A DNA stretch of 64,000 nt from Dysgonomonas sp. 216 (GTDB taxonomy: Bacteria > Bacteroidota > Bacteroidia > Bacteroidales > Dysgonomonadaceae): the NCBI RefSeq assembly GCF_010501065.1, contig NZ_QVMM01000001.1:218943-282942 (forward strand), given 5' to 3'. Both the position numbers and the translations under genes were made by a program. Below, in pieces: positions 42,113-51,405 of this stretch. Numbering within the stretch: the first letter of the stretch is position 1; every line of letters begins with the position of its first letter. A model generated the notes under the pieces. The model was not told the origin of the DNA and searched no databases. It saw nothing but the letters and a program-made list of their open reading frames with translations.

Positions 42113-43371
42113 ACAATACTCCAATGACCTGCATTTATCAATACGCCTCCATCCCCATCTAGTTTTCTCGAAGCATCAATTGACAATAACAACGGTTGAT
42201 TATTTTTGATAATATTAACATTCGCCTCGTTCCTAACTCCAAAAAAGAGTTGATACTTTTTGGGCGCCAATAATTTTGTATCTAAAAGACACTCTATTTT
42301 CATTTTTCCTTTCAGTTCTTTCTCTATACGGAAATTGTTATCATCAATAGAGTGAGAAGTCAACACTCGCTCTCCCAGCATATTATTAAGAGCAACTCCT
42401 ACAACTATATTCTTAAACGAATCGACAAACTCAAATTCGAATACAACCTTAACATTTTCTCCCTGAGAAAATATTTGTTGTACATCTCCACATTCGTCAA
42501 CAAAATATGGAGCCTTTACTTTCAGTCTTTCACAAGCCGACTCAATCCATTCATCATTTCTCTCTACAAAGTTGTCGCCTTCGCCTTGAAGATACTTATC
42601 TATAATAAAATCAATATCTCCAACTGAAGACACCATCCCATTTTGCAATATTACACCTCTATTGCAGAGACTTTTAACAGCTCCTATATTATGGCTCACA
42701 AACAACACAGTGCGTCCTTCACTTCTCGACACATCCTGCATTTTTCCGATTGCTTTTTTTTGGAATTCGGCATCACCTACAGCAAGCACCTCGTCAACAA
42801 CAAGTATTTCCGGTTCAAGGTGTGCTGCTATAGCAAAACCTAAGCGAACCGTCATCCCCGACGAATAACGTTTTACCGGAGTATCGACGTATTTTTCAAC
42901 ACCGGCAAACGATATAATTTCGTCAAGTTTCGATTTTATCTCATGTTTTGTCATCCCCATTATAGCACCGTTCATAAAAATATTCTCACGTCCGGTCATT
43001 TCGGGATGAAACCCGGTTCCTACTTCCAACAACGAAGCTATACGCCCTTTTGCCTTAATAGAACCTAAAGTTGGAGATGTGACACGCGACAATATTTTGA
43101 GCAAAGTTGATTTTCCTGCTCCGTTTTTTCCGATAATTCCAAGTACTTCGCCTTGTTTTACATCGAAAGAAATATCCCGCAAAGCCCACACATATTCGCT
43201 GGTAGCTTTTGACGCACGGTCGTTAACCTCACCTATTTTCAAGTAAGGATCTTCCAATCCTCTCATTTTATGCCACCAACGGTTAAGGTCGTGGCTTATG
43301 GTTCCGGTTCCTATAGTTCCTAATCTATATTGTTTCGAAATGTTTTCGAACTTTATCGCTATATCTGACAT
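42109..43371 (-). CDS. wzt: Polysaccharide ABC transporter ATP-binding protein (Wzt-like)
   Basis: This 420-residue ATPase of an O-polysaccharide/teichoic-type exporter has Walker A GKNGAGKST near residue 81, signature YSSGM and Walker B ILVVDEVLAVGDAEF. The extra C-terminal domain (about residues 270-420) is typical of Wzt, where it binds the modified non-reducing end of the glycan. It pairs with the permease 28 bases upstream, and is followed by the coupled methyltransferase, which may make that modification. Confidence 0.93.
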   Translation of the reverse strand: MSDIAIKFENISKQYRLGTIGTGTISHDLNRWWHKMRGLEDPYLKIGEVNDRASKATSEYVWALRDISFDVKQGEVLGIIGKNGAGKSTLLKILSRVTSPTLGSIKAKGRIASLLEVGTGFHPEMTGRENIFMNGAIMGMTKHEIKSKLDEIISFAGVEKYVDTPVKRYSSGMTVRLGFAIAAHLEPEILVVDEVLAVGDAEFQKKAIGKMQDVSRSEGRTVLFVSHNIGAVKSLCNRGVILQNGMVSSVGDIDFIIDKYLQGEGDNFVERNDEWIESACERLKVKAPYFVDECGDVQQIFSQGENVKVVFEFEFVDSFKNIVVGVALNNMLGERVLTSHSIDDNNFRIEKELKGKMKIECLLDTKLLAPKKYQLFFGVRNEANVNIIKNNQPLLLSIDASRKLDGDGGVLINAGHWSIV

Positions 43372-43399
43372 ATTTATACTTTGCTAAACAAAAATATTT

Positions 43400-44263
43400 T
43401 CACACTACATCTACAAACTTGCGCTCAACTTTGTTGAACACCCAAGAGCCTATGATTAAAATTATAACAGAAAAAGCAAAACTGTACAATAATGAAAACC
43501 ATGTAAAAGTACCGGTTCCTAAAAATCCATACTTAAAGGCTTCGATAATAGATGTCAGAGGATTCATCTGTACAACCCACATCCATTCGGCATACCTTTC
43601 CTTCATTACCGACAATGGATAGATTACAGGTGTAATATACATCCAAAGTTGCACGGCAAAAGTAAACAGTATAGCCAAATCCCTATATTTATTAGTTAGT
43701 GATGATATTATTATTCCAAAACCAAGCCCCAAGCTTCCTAACATAAGTATCAGCAAGGGAAACAATAAAGCGTAAGTATTCACGCCCACTGCTGCTCCGT
43801 CGACCACAAAATATATGTATAACGATATAAAGAGGAAAAACTGAATAAAAAATTTAAAAAGATTTGACACTGCCACCGAAAACGGAACTACCAAGCGTGG
43901 AAAATAGACTTTACTAAAAACCCCGGCATTAGTCATAAAAGTAGAGGAACTTCGGGTCAAACATTCCGAAAAATAATTCCAACATAAAATACCTGCCATA
44001 TAAAACAATGGCTGTGGAAGCCCGTCGGTAGAAATACCTGCTATTCCGCCAAAAACAAACATAAACATCACCGTTGTAAACACGGGCTGTATAATAAACC
44101 ACAACGGGCCCAATATAGTTTGTTTATATACGACAACAATATCGCGGCGAATATACATCATTAGCAAATCTCTGTAACGCCATACCTCTGATAGATTTAA
44201 GCTAAAACGCCGGCCTTCTGGCTTAATAACAATATCCCATTGTTCTTCTTTCGAATGACTCAT
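43400..44263 (-). CDS. wzm: Polysaccharide ABC transporter permease (Wzm-like)
   Basis: This 287-residue inner-membrane protein has about six helices. It carries the ABC-2 motif GPLWFIIQPVFTTVMFMFVFGG and GLGFGIIISSLTNKYRDL, typical of Wzm/TagG permeases. With Wzt it exports undecaprenyl-linked polysaccharide across the inner membrane. It is the promoter-proximal gene of the leftward locus; a -7 box (minus-strand TATCTTTG) lies at 44314-44321. Confidence 0.93.
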   Translation of the reverse strand: MSHSKEEQWDIVIKPEGRRFSLNLSEVWRYRDLLMMYIRRDIVVVYKQTILGPLWFIIQPVFTTVMFMFVFGGIAGISTDGLPQPLFYMAGILCWNYFSECLTRSSSTFMTNAGVFSKVYFPRLVVPFSVAVSNLFKFFIQFFLFISLYIYFVVDGAAVGVNTYALLFPLLILMLGSLGLGFGIIISSLTNKYRDLAILFTFAVQLWMYITPVIYPLSVMKERYAEWMWVVQMNPLTSIIEAFKYGFLGTGTFTWFSLLYSFAFSVIILIIGSWVFNKVERKFVDVV

Positions 44264-44372
44264 CTAGTTCTATGTTATGTTATTTAAATTCTTTATAAGA
44301 AAAAAAGGAAGTACAAAGATAATATTTTCTACCGAAGAAACTTAGAAAACGAATGTGTTAAGTACAAAAAAC

Positions 44373-44400
44373 AAAAAGCCTGTATGGAACTCACACAGGC
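44373..44400 (-). terminator. Terminator of small acidic lipoprotein gene
   Basis: GCCTGT and ACAGGC form a 6-bp stem around an 11-base loop, followed leftward by TTTTTG and more T residues. Confidence 0.75.
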
Positions 44401-44438
44401 CTCAGAAATTTCTTTAGTTTAGTAAAAACCGGCTTAAA

Positions 44439-44636
44439 TTATTCTGCTACGGTTTCTTCTACAACTTCAACAGCAGCGCTATCTGCAGGAGCAGCAACTT
44501 CTTCTACTGTTTCTACAGTTTCAACTACAGCTGTAGTATCAGCTTCTGGAGCAGTAGCATCAGTGTTAGCTTTGTTTGAGCATGAAGCAAAAGAGATTGC
44601 AACAGCAACAGCAGCAAATAATACTAATTTTTTCAT
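44439..44636 (-). CDS. Small acidic lipoprotein
   Basis: The start at 44636 gives 65 residues; the in-frame start 20 codons earlier lies upstream of the signal peptide and was rejected. The signal ISFASC puts the lipidated Cys near residue 18. The mature chain of about 47 residues is almost wholly Ala, Glu, Val, Thr and Asp (VETVETVEEVAAPADS), with no Lys after the start region. It is likely a disordered, highly charged membrane-anchored peptide. Its own promoter and terminator suggest a well-expressed single gene. Function is unknown. Confidence 0.82.
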   Translation of the reverse strand: MKKLVLFAAVAVAISFASCSNKANTDATAPEADTTAVVETVETVEEVAAPADSAAVEVVEETVAE

Positions 44637-44693
44637 TTTCTTCTCAAATTTTAACGGTAAATGTTCAAATATTATCTTATTTTTAAGATTCTG

Positions 44694-44701
44694 CAAAGAT
44701 A
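44694..44701 (-). promoter_or_regulatory. -7 box for small acidic lipoprotein
   Basis: The minus-strand TATCTTTG matches TAnnTTTG, 58 bases before ATG 44636 and just upstream of the rejected earlier start. Confidence 0.5.
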
Positions 44702-44790
44702 CATAGTTTTTTCAATTTGTTGCACATCAGGAACTTTTTTTTTCAAAGCTCTCTATTTTCCTCTAAAAACAGATAAGATTTCGATCATTT

Positions 44791-46449
44791 TTACACGTAT
44801 AAGTATCTTTTAATACTCTTTTTAGGTGTTTTTTCAAATTCATTGGGATAAACATGAATAGTTGATATATTTTCGTAACTCGAAATCATTTTATTCAAAT
44901 TCACCTTATTTGTTTCCATTATCTCCGACAAATCGCCCGACGACAATCCATCGTTATCCATTGCTTCGTAATCGGGGTAAACCAAAGCCACTAATCTATT
45001 ATCACGATTAACAATCAAGCTTTCCATAACATAAGGCATGTTATTCAGGCGGGCTTCTATCTCCTCCGGGAAAATATTTTGTCCGCTTGGCCCTAATATC
45101 ATTGTTTTGCTACGCCCCCTAAGGAAAATACGGTTGTTTTCGTCTACCGTACCCAAATCTCCTGTTCTCAACCAACCATCTTCGGTAAACGCAAGTTTTG
45201 TAGCTTCTTCATTTTTATAATATCCTTTCATCACATTTTCGCCACGAACCTGAATCTCGCCTAATATATTTTGAGGATCGGGAGAATCGACCCGAACTTC
45301 CATTATCCCTTTCAGCACCTGCCCGCAAGATGTCGGGATAAAATCGTAGTTATGATCGTACGAAATAAGGGGGGCACATTCGGTCATGCCATATCCTACA
45401 GTAAACGGAAACTTTATTTTATGCAGAAAAGCCTCAACTTCGTGATTAAACGCAGCCCCTCCGATTATTACCTCATGAAGTTCTCCGCCTAAAGCCTCTT
45501 TCAGCTTTTGATTAATCTTTGCATATATTTTCTGATTTATAATAGGAACGCTCAATGCCACTTTCATTGTCGGCTTCTCTAACTGGGGCAATATAACTTT
45601 CTTATATATTTTTTCGATAACCAAAGGAACTGTCACTATAAGGTTGGGCTTATATTCGGCAAAGGCCTGAGAAAGAATTTTGGGCGAAGGCGTTTTTCCT
45701 AACAACACGGTATGCACACCTTCTGTCATAGCATACAGAAAATCGAAAGCACAGCCATAGGCATGAGCCAAAGGCAGAAACGAAACCATACGTTGCCCCC
45801 TGCGAAGCAGGTTTAAATCGTGAGCATAAGTAACATTTCCTGCCAGATTATTTGCCGTAAGCATAACCCCTTTACTGAAACCTGTTGTACCGGAAGTATA
45901 ATTAAGCAAAACAAGTTCCGAATTATCTACTTTCGCATATTCAACATCATCGGGAGTGTAACCACCCGGGTATCTCGACTCCATCTCCTTATCCAATCCC
46001 TTCAATATAGAGACAAAGTCTTCGCCACTTTGCTGATGAAGGCACCTGAAGTTTGTAAGCGAGAACACACCCCTTACCTGAGACATCTGGCACTCATCCA
46101 GATTTTCCCAAATGGCATCGCTCGTAAACAGAAGTTTCGATTCGGAATGAAAAACAATGTGATGAACATTATCGGGATGAAAATCCTGCAAGATAGGAAC
46201 TATTACCGCCCCATAACTTACTGTTGCCAAATAAACCGAACACCACAAGGTGTTATTTTTACCTATCAGGGCTATCTTATCCCCTCTTTCTACTCCTGCT
46301 TTTTTGAAGAATATATGCAGACGTGCTATTTCGGTAGCCAAATCTTTGTAGCAAAGTGTTTTCTGTTCAGAGTAATCGGTTAACGCCGGCAAATCCCAAT
46401 TTGCCTTAAAGCTTTTGATATAAAGCTCTACAAAATTTTCTTTTATCAT
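44791..46449 (-). CDS. Long-chain acyl-CoA/AMP-forming ligase
   Basis: The protein has 552 residues from ATG 46449; an 11-residue longer start was rejected. This ANL-superfamily enzyme has LLNYTSGTTGFSKGVMLT near residue 190, YGMTECAPLIS near 370, and GWLRTGDLG near 425. It probably activates fatty acids with ATP, possibly for membrane lipid or sphingolipid synthesis. A -7 box (minus-strand TATTTTTG) is at 46480-46487. Confidence 0.9.
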   Translation of the reverse strand: MIKENFVELYIKSFKANWDLPALTDYSEQKTLCYKDLATEIARLHIFFKKAGVERGDKIALIGKNNTLWCSVYLATVSYGAVIVPILQDFHPDNVHHIVFHSESKLLFTSDAIWENLDECQMSQVRGVFSLTNFRCLHQQSGEDFVSILKGLDKEMESRYPGGYTPDDVEYAKVDNSELVLLNYTSGTTGFSKGVMLTANNLAGNVTYAHDLNLLRRGQRMVSFLPLAHAYGCAFDFLYAMTEGVHTVLLGKTPSPKILSQAFAEYKPNLIVTVPLVIEKIYKKVILPQLEKPTMKVALSVPIINQKIYAKINQKLKEALGGELHEVIIGGAAFNHEVEAFLHKIKFPFTVGYGMTECAPLISYDHNYDFIPTSCGQVLKGIMEVRVDSPDPQNILGEIQVRGENVMKGYYKNEEATKLAFTEDGWLRTGDLGTVDENNRIFLRGRSKTMILGPSGQNIFPEEIEARLNNMPYVMESLIVNRDNRLVALVYPDYEAMDNDGLSSGDLSEIMETNKVNLNKMISSYENISTIHVYPNEFEKTPKKSIKRYLYV

Positions 46450-46621
46450 AAATAATTGCGCATTTTTAGCGATTTTGTGCAAAAATAGACATACATATAT
46501 ATATTAACCAAATTTTCGAGATGGATTTTACTGCATTTTACATATTTTTGTTGCTTCAAATTGTAAAGTCTGACCGTATAGCCGGAATTTCCGTTCTTGC
46601 TGTTTTGTTTTAATCAAAAAA

Positions 46622-47941
46622 ATGATAGACCATAATATATTCGAATATAAAAAAGCAGCTTACCTTACCTTAGGATGCAAGCTTAACTTTGCCGAAACCT
46701 CAGCCATTGGCAAACAGCTTTCTGCCATTGGTTTCCGCAAAGCGCGTAAAGGAGAAATAGCTGATATTTGTGTAATAAACACCTGCTCCGTTACAGAACT
46801 CGCCGACAAAAAATGCCGACAAGCAATACGTAAAATGATAAAGGAAAATCCCGGAGCATTTGTTGTTGTTACGGGTTGTTACGCCCAACTAAAACCCGAA
46901 GAAATAGCCGACATAAAAGATGTAGACCTTGTGCTGGGGGCCGATCAGAAGCTTGACATAACATCGTATTTAGACGAACTGAAGAAAAAAGAAAAAGGCA
47001 CAATATTTACTACCCAAACAAAGGATATCAAAGTATTCACTCCATCCTGTTCGGCCGACGACCGCACCCGTTACTTTTTAAAAGTTCAGGATGGTTGCGA
47101 CTATTTCTGCACATATTGTACAATACCTTTCGCCAGAGGCAAAAGCCGTAACGGAACTATAGAAAGCCTTGTAAAACAAGCAGAGGAAGTTGCAGCAAAC
47201 GGAGGACAGGAAATTGTGCTTACAGGTGTAAACATCGGAGACTTCGGCAAATCGACAGGAGAGACCTTCTTCGATTTAATAAAAGCCCTCGACAATGTAG
47301 AAGGCATAGCCCGTTACCGAATATCGAGTATTGAACCGAACCTGTTGACCGACGAAATAATTGAATTTGTTGCCAACTCGAAAAGGTTTGCGCCACATTT
47401 TCATATTCCTCTGCAATCGGGGTCGGACGACGTGCTGAAACTGATGAAACGAAAATACGACACCGCCCTGTTTCGCCATAAAGTAGAAAAAATAAAACAA
47501 AGCATACCCGATGCCTTCATTGGTGTAGACGTTATAGTGGGTACAAGAGGCGAAACAGACGAGTATTTCGAAAATGCAAAATCATTTATTGACAGCCTCG
47601 ACATATCGCAACTCCATGTTTTCACTTATTCCGAACGTCCGAATACTCAGGCTTTAAAAATAGGGCACAGCGTTGATCCTAAAACAAAGCATGCCCGATG
47701 CAAAACTTTATTAGACATATCGGATAAAAAGCTGGCGGAATTTTATAAATCGCAGCAAAACACCAACCGTAAGGTTCTGTTCGAGCATTTACTGAAAGAA
47801 GGCAACTTAATGCACGGATTTACCGAAAACTATGTGAAGGTTGAATGCGAATATGACGAATCGAAAATTAATATTATCGAAAAAATTTCGCTTGGAGAAT
47901 TCAATTCCGACCAAACAGCCTTGATTTGCTCCTTTATTTAA
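46622..47941 (+). CDS. mtaB: Threonylcarbamoyladenosine tRNA methylthiotransferase MtaB
   Basis: MtaB is a radical-SAM enzyme that adds the methylthio group to t6A37 in tRNAs. The 439-residue protein has the N-terminal UPF0004 domain (LGCKLNFAETSAIG, VINTCSVTE) and the radical-SAM CDYFCTYC motif near residue 163. A TRAM-like C-terminal region is short. MtaB rather than MiaB is supported by the KLNFAE start and overall length. A -7 box TATTTTTG lies at 46543-46550. Confidence 0.94.
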   Translation: MIDHNIFEYKKAAYLTLGCKLNFAETSAIGKQLSAIGFRKARKGEIADICVINTCSVTELADKKCRQAIRKMIKENPGAFVVVTGCYAQLKPEEIADIKDVDLVLGADQKLDITSYLDELKKKEKGTIFTTQTKDIKVFTPSCSADDRTRYFLKVQDGCDYFCTYCTIPFARGKSRNGTIESLVKQAEEVAANGGQEIVLTGVNIGDFGKSTGETFFDLIKALDNVEGIARYRISSIEPNLLTDEIIEFVANSKRFAPHFHIPLQSGSDDVLKLMKRKYDTALFRHKVEKIKQSIPDAFIGVDVIVGTRGETDEYFENAKSFIDSLDISQLHVFTYSERPNTQALKIGHSVDPKTKHARCKTLLDISDKKLAEFYKSQQNTNRKVLFEHLLKEGNLMHGFTENYVKVECEYDESKINIIEKISLGEFNSDQTALICSFI

Positions 47942-47957
47942 GTTATACTTGCATTCT

Positions 47958-48857
47958 ATGTTTACAAAAATAACATATTATCTTACTTTTGCTTGGATGT
48001 ATTTGCATGCCATGCTACCATTCAGGCTGCTATATATATTATCCGATATTCTATACCTGCTTGTATATTACGTTGTAGGCTACAGGGTTAAAGTTGTAAG
48101 AAAAAACCTAAAAAACTCCTTTCCCGATAAGGCGCATAAAGAGCTCAGACAAATAGAACGCAATTTTTACCATCACCTTTGCGATTACTTTGTTGAGACA
48201 ATGAAGCTACTTCATATTTCAGACAAACAAATGCAGGAACGTTTCGTTTTTACCAACCCCGAAATAATAAGGGAACGAATGAAAGACAAATCGGCAATTT
48301 TGTATTTAGGGCATTACGGAAACTGGGAATGGATTACATCTATAACGCTAGTACTAGATAAAAACGACCCTGATATTGTTGCAGCACAAGTATACCGTCC
48401 GTTAAAGAGCAAAGCCTTTGACGATATATTTCTGAAGCTTCGCAAACGATTCAAGTCGGTTGGAATTCCGAAAAACCACACACTAAGGGCTATTATTAAT
48501 TTCCGAAACGAAGGAAAACGTTCCATTATCGGGATGATCTCGGACCAAACCCCATCGTGGGCCAATATACATTATTGGACAAAATTTCTGAATCAGGACA
48601 CCCCCGTATTTACAGGCGCCGAACGCATAGCAAAACAAACCGGTTTTGCAGTCTACTATCTGGATGTACAAAAAACAGGGAGAGGAAAATATACCGGAAC
48701 ATTCGAACTATTATCGGAAACCCCAAAGAGTGAACCCGAAAATGCTATTACAGAAATGTACATCCGTAAGTTCGAAAACACGATACTCCGTAACCCTGCA
48801 TACTGGCTTTGGTCGCACAACCGATGGAAACATAAAAAATCGGATTTTGTAAAATGA
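47958..48857 (+). CDS. LpxL/HtrB-like lysophospholipid acyltransferase
   Basis: The protein has 299 residues from ATG 47958; a TTG nine bases earlier is less likely. This lipid A late acyltransferase-type protein has an N-terminal membrane helix (residues 10-35) and the catalytic HX4E motif at H119-E124 (GHYGNWEW). It also has RSIIGMISDQTPSW. It probably acylates lipid A at the inner membrane. It is 16 bases after mtaB, and its stop overlaps the next GT2 start. Confidence 0.9.
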   Translation: MFTKITYYLTFAWMYLHAMLPFRLLYILSDILYLLVYYVVGYRVKVVRKNLKNSFPDKAHKELRQIERNFYHHLCDYFVETMKLLHISDKQMQERFVFTNPEIIRERMKDKSAILYLGHYGNWEWITSITLVLDKNDPDIVAAQVYRPLKSKAFDDIFLKLRKRFKSVGIPKNHTLRAIINFRNEGKRSIIGMISDQTPSWANIHYWTKFLNQDTPVFTGAERIAKQTGFAVYYLDVQKTGRGKYTGTFELLSETPKSEPENAITEMYIRKFENTILRNPAYWLWSHNRWKHKKSDFVK

Positions 48858-49882
48858 AAAAAACAGCAGTTGTTATTCTTAACTGGAACGGACAAAAATT
48901 GCTCGAACAATTTTTGCCCTCGGTTATTGCAAACACACCTCAGTCCGAAGCCGACATTGTTGTTGCCGATAATAATTCCGACGACAATTCGGTCGATTTC
49001 CTGAAAAATAATTATCCCGAAGTAAAGGTTATTCAATTAGACAAGAATTACGGTTTTGCCGAAGGGTACAACAGAGCTTTATCCGAAATTACAACCGAAT
49101 ATGTAGTCTTACTTAATTCGGATGTAGAAGTGACACCCAATTGGCTTACCCCTATGGTTTCCTACATGGACAATCATAAAAGCATAGCCGCAGCACAACC
49201 CAAAATATTAGCACAGCGCAACAAAGAATACTTTGAGTACGCAGGAGCTGCTGGAGGCTATATCGACAAATACGGTTATCCGTTTTGCCGTGGGCGTATT
49301 TTCGGGACAATAGAAAAAGACAAAGGACAATACAACTCGCCTGTTGATATATTTTGGGCATCGGGAGCCTGCTTACTTATACGAACCAAAGATTATAAGG
49401 ATGCTGGAGGATTAGATTCCCGATTTTTCGCCCATATGGAGGAGATAGATTTATGTTGGCGGCTTAACGCACGCGGAAAGCATTTAATATGCCTGCCTCA
49501 ATCAACCGTTTATCATGTAGGAGCAGCAACACTTTCGGAAGAAAACCCTCGCAAAACATTCCTTAATTTCAGAAACAATTTGCTGATGCTCTATAAGAAT
49601 TTGCCCGATAAGGCGTTAAAAAGAACAATGAGAACACGCACTGTTCTCGATTATATAGCTATTCTGCAAATGCTGTTAACTTTTAAAAGTAAGAATGCGA
49701 AAGCAATAAAAGAGGCAATAAAAGATTACAAAAAACTGAAAAAAGAATACAAAGATATACGAGACGAAAACTTAAAGAAGACGGTTGTCGACAACATTTC
49801 GACAATATACCCAAGCTGTATATTAAAAGACTTTTATATAAAAAATTCGAAGGTATTCAGTAAGCTGAACTTTTTGAAATAA
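48854..49882 (+). CDS. Glycosyltransferase family 2
   Basis: This 342-residue GT2 has TAVVILNWNGQKLLEQFLPS, VADNNSDDNSVDFL, VLLNSDVEV (DxD) and a cytoplasmic helical C-terminus. It resembles rhamnosyl or other WbbL-like transferases. The 4-base ATGA overlap with the acyltransferase suggests a shared role in lipid A/LPS assembly. The sugar is unknown. Confidence 0.92.
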   Translation: MKKTAVVILNWNGQKLLEQFLPSVIANTPQSEADIVVADNNSDDNSVDFLKNNYPEVKVIQLDKNYGFAEGYNRALSEITTEYVVLLNSDVEVTPNWLTPMVSYMDNHKSIAAAQPKILAQRNKEYFEYAGAAGGYIDKYGYPFCRGRIFGTIEKDKGQYNSPVDIFWASGACLLIRTKDYKDAGGLDSRFFAHMEEIDLCWRLNARGKHLICLPQSTVYHVGAATLSEENPRKTFLNFRNNLLMLYKNLPDKALKRTMRTRTVLDYIAILQMLLTFKSKNAKAIKEAIKDYKKLKKEYKDIRDENLKKTVVDNISTIYPSCILKDFYIKNSKVFSKLNFLK

Positions 49883-49896
49883 AAGCTGGCGTTTTA

Positions 49897-51405
49897 CTAC
49901 TGTTTATCCAGAAAAGAAAGTATACGCTCTACATAGTCGCGGTTATTCGATAAACGTGGCACTTTATTCTGCCCTCCCAATCTATTCACCGATTCCTGAT
50001 ATTTATAAAATGTACCTTTAACCAATGCCCTGACTTTTGGGCGTTGCAGCGACAGATTGTACGAGCGTTTAGCCTCATAATCGGAATTTACTTTTTTAAG
50101 CGCATTATCCAGCGTATCGGTAAAGAGTTCCAAATCCGAAGGATCTTTCTCAAACTCTATCAACCATTCGTGCGCACCGGCATTATTATCGCCAAAGTAC
50201 ACAGGAGCAGCAGTATATTCCGCTATCTGCGCACCTGTTTGCAAACAAGCCTCCAGCAAAGCCCTTTCGGCATTATCGATAATAAGTTCTTCGCCAAAAG
50301 CATTGATAAAACTTTTGGTACGTCCTGTTATTTTAAATAAATATGGAGATGTTGAAGTAAACTCTACTGTGTCGCCAATCATATAACGCCACAAACCACC
50401 GTTTGTAGTTATTACAATAGCATAATTTTGTCCTGTTTGTACCTCATCCAATGTTAAAGTCCGGGGATTTTCAGCTCCCCACTCACTCATCGGGATAAAT
50501 TCATAATAAGTATTATGATTGAGCATCAACAGCATATCTTTCGAGGACGAAGAATATTGCACCCCAAAAAATCCTTCCGAGGCATTATATGTTTCCCAAT
50601 AATTCATATCGGGCTTAGGTATAATTTTTTTGTATTGGTCTTCGAACGGAGTAAAACTAACACCTCCATGAAAAAACACTTCGAGATTAGGCCAAAGATC
50701 GGGAAGCTCTTTTCCCGTTTCTTCCTTTATCTTTTTCAGCAAAATAAGCAACCACGAAGGCACACCCATAAAAGCCCTTATATCGTGCTTTACCGAATAG
50801 TCTGTCAGTGCTCGTAGTTTTTGCTCCCAATCGGGCAGTAAAGTTATATCCTGTGGTGTACGGCTACGCCTTGCCCACAAAAGCAGGTTCTTGGTTAAAA
50901 TTGCAGATATATCGCCTGTATAAATACCATCGCCTATACTATTTATCTGCTGGCTACCACCCAAAACTAAAGTCTTGCCTAGAAAAAACCTTGCATTCGG
51001 GTTTTCTTTCCCATATATAGCCAACATTTGCTCTCCGCACTTATAATGGCCTTTAGTCAACGATTCGGCAGTAACAGGAATGTATTTGCTTTTATCTTCG
51101 GTTGTCCCCGACGACATTGCAAACCATTTAACAGGCTTATCCCATAATACATTTTGTTGCTTATCGATAAGAATTTTATCGAGGTATGGCCTGAGTGTCT
51201 CGTAGCTGAATACCGGAACCTTTCTCCGAAAATCGTCCTTATTTTTTATCGAACGAAAATCATATTCATTTCCTATAAACGTATCTGCTGCCCTATCGAG
51301 CAAAAACTTCAGCGTTTTTTCCTGAGTTTCGACAGGCTTTGTCAGGAAAGCATCAACTTCCCTGTATTTAAAATCAAGGTATTTATGGAAAATGCGGGCG
51401 ATCAT
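49897..51405 (-). CDS. GH3-family acyl-adenylate/amide synthetase-like protein
   Basis: This 502-residue protein resembles the GH3 family, named for plant enzymes that conjugate acyl acids such as indole-acetate and jasmonate to amino acids through adenylation. Motifs are FAMSSGTTEDKSKYIPVT near residue 110 (ATP/AMP loop), YNASEGFFGVQ near 290 and RYMIGDTVEFTSTSPYLFKITGRTKSFINAFGEE. Bacterial members have no settled substrate. The ATGA overlap with the Crp/Fnr gene strongly suggests joint expression. Confidence 0.9.
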   Translation of the reverse strand: MIARIFHKYLDFKYREVDAFLTKPVETQEKTLKFLLDRAADTFIGNEYDFRSIKNKDDFRRKVPVFSYETLRPYLDKILIDKQQNVLWDKPVKWFAMSSGTTEDKSKYIPVTAESLTKGHYKCGEQMLAIYGKENPNARFFLGKTLVLGGSQQINSIGDGIYTGDISAILTKNLLLWARRSRTPQDITLLPDWEQKLRALTDYSVKHDIRAFMGVPSWLLILLKKIKEETGKELPDLWPNLEVFFHGGVSFTPFEDQYKKIIPKPDMNYWETYNASEGFFGVQYSSSSKDMLLMLNHNTYYEFIPMSEWGAENPRTLTLDEVQTGQNYAIVITTNGGLWRYMIGDTVEFTSTSPYLFKITGRTKSFINAFGEELIIDNAERALLEACLQTGAQIAEYTAAPVYFGDNNAGAHEWLIEFEKDPSDLELFTDTLDNALKKVNSDYEAKRSYNLSLQRPKVRALVKGTFYKYQESVNRLGGQNKVPRLSNNRDYVERILSFLDKQ

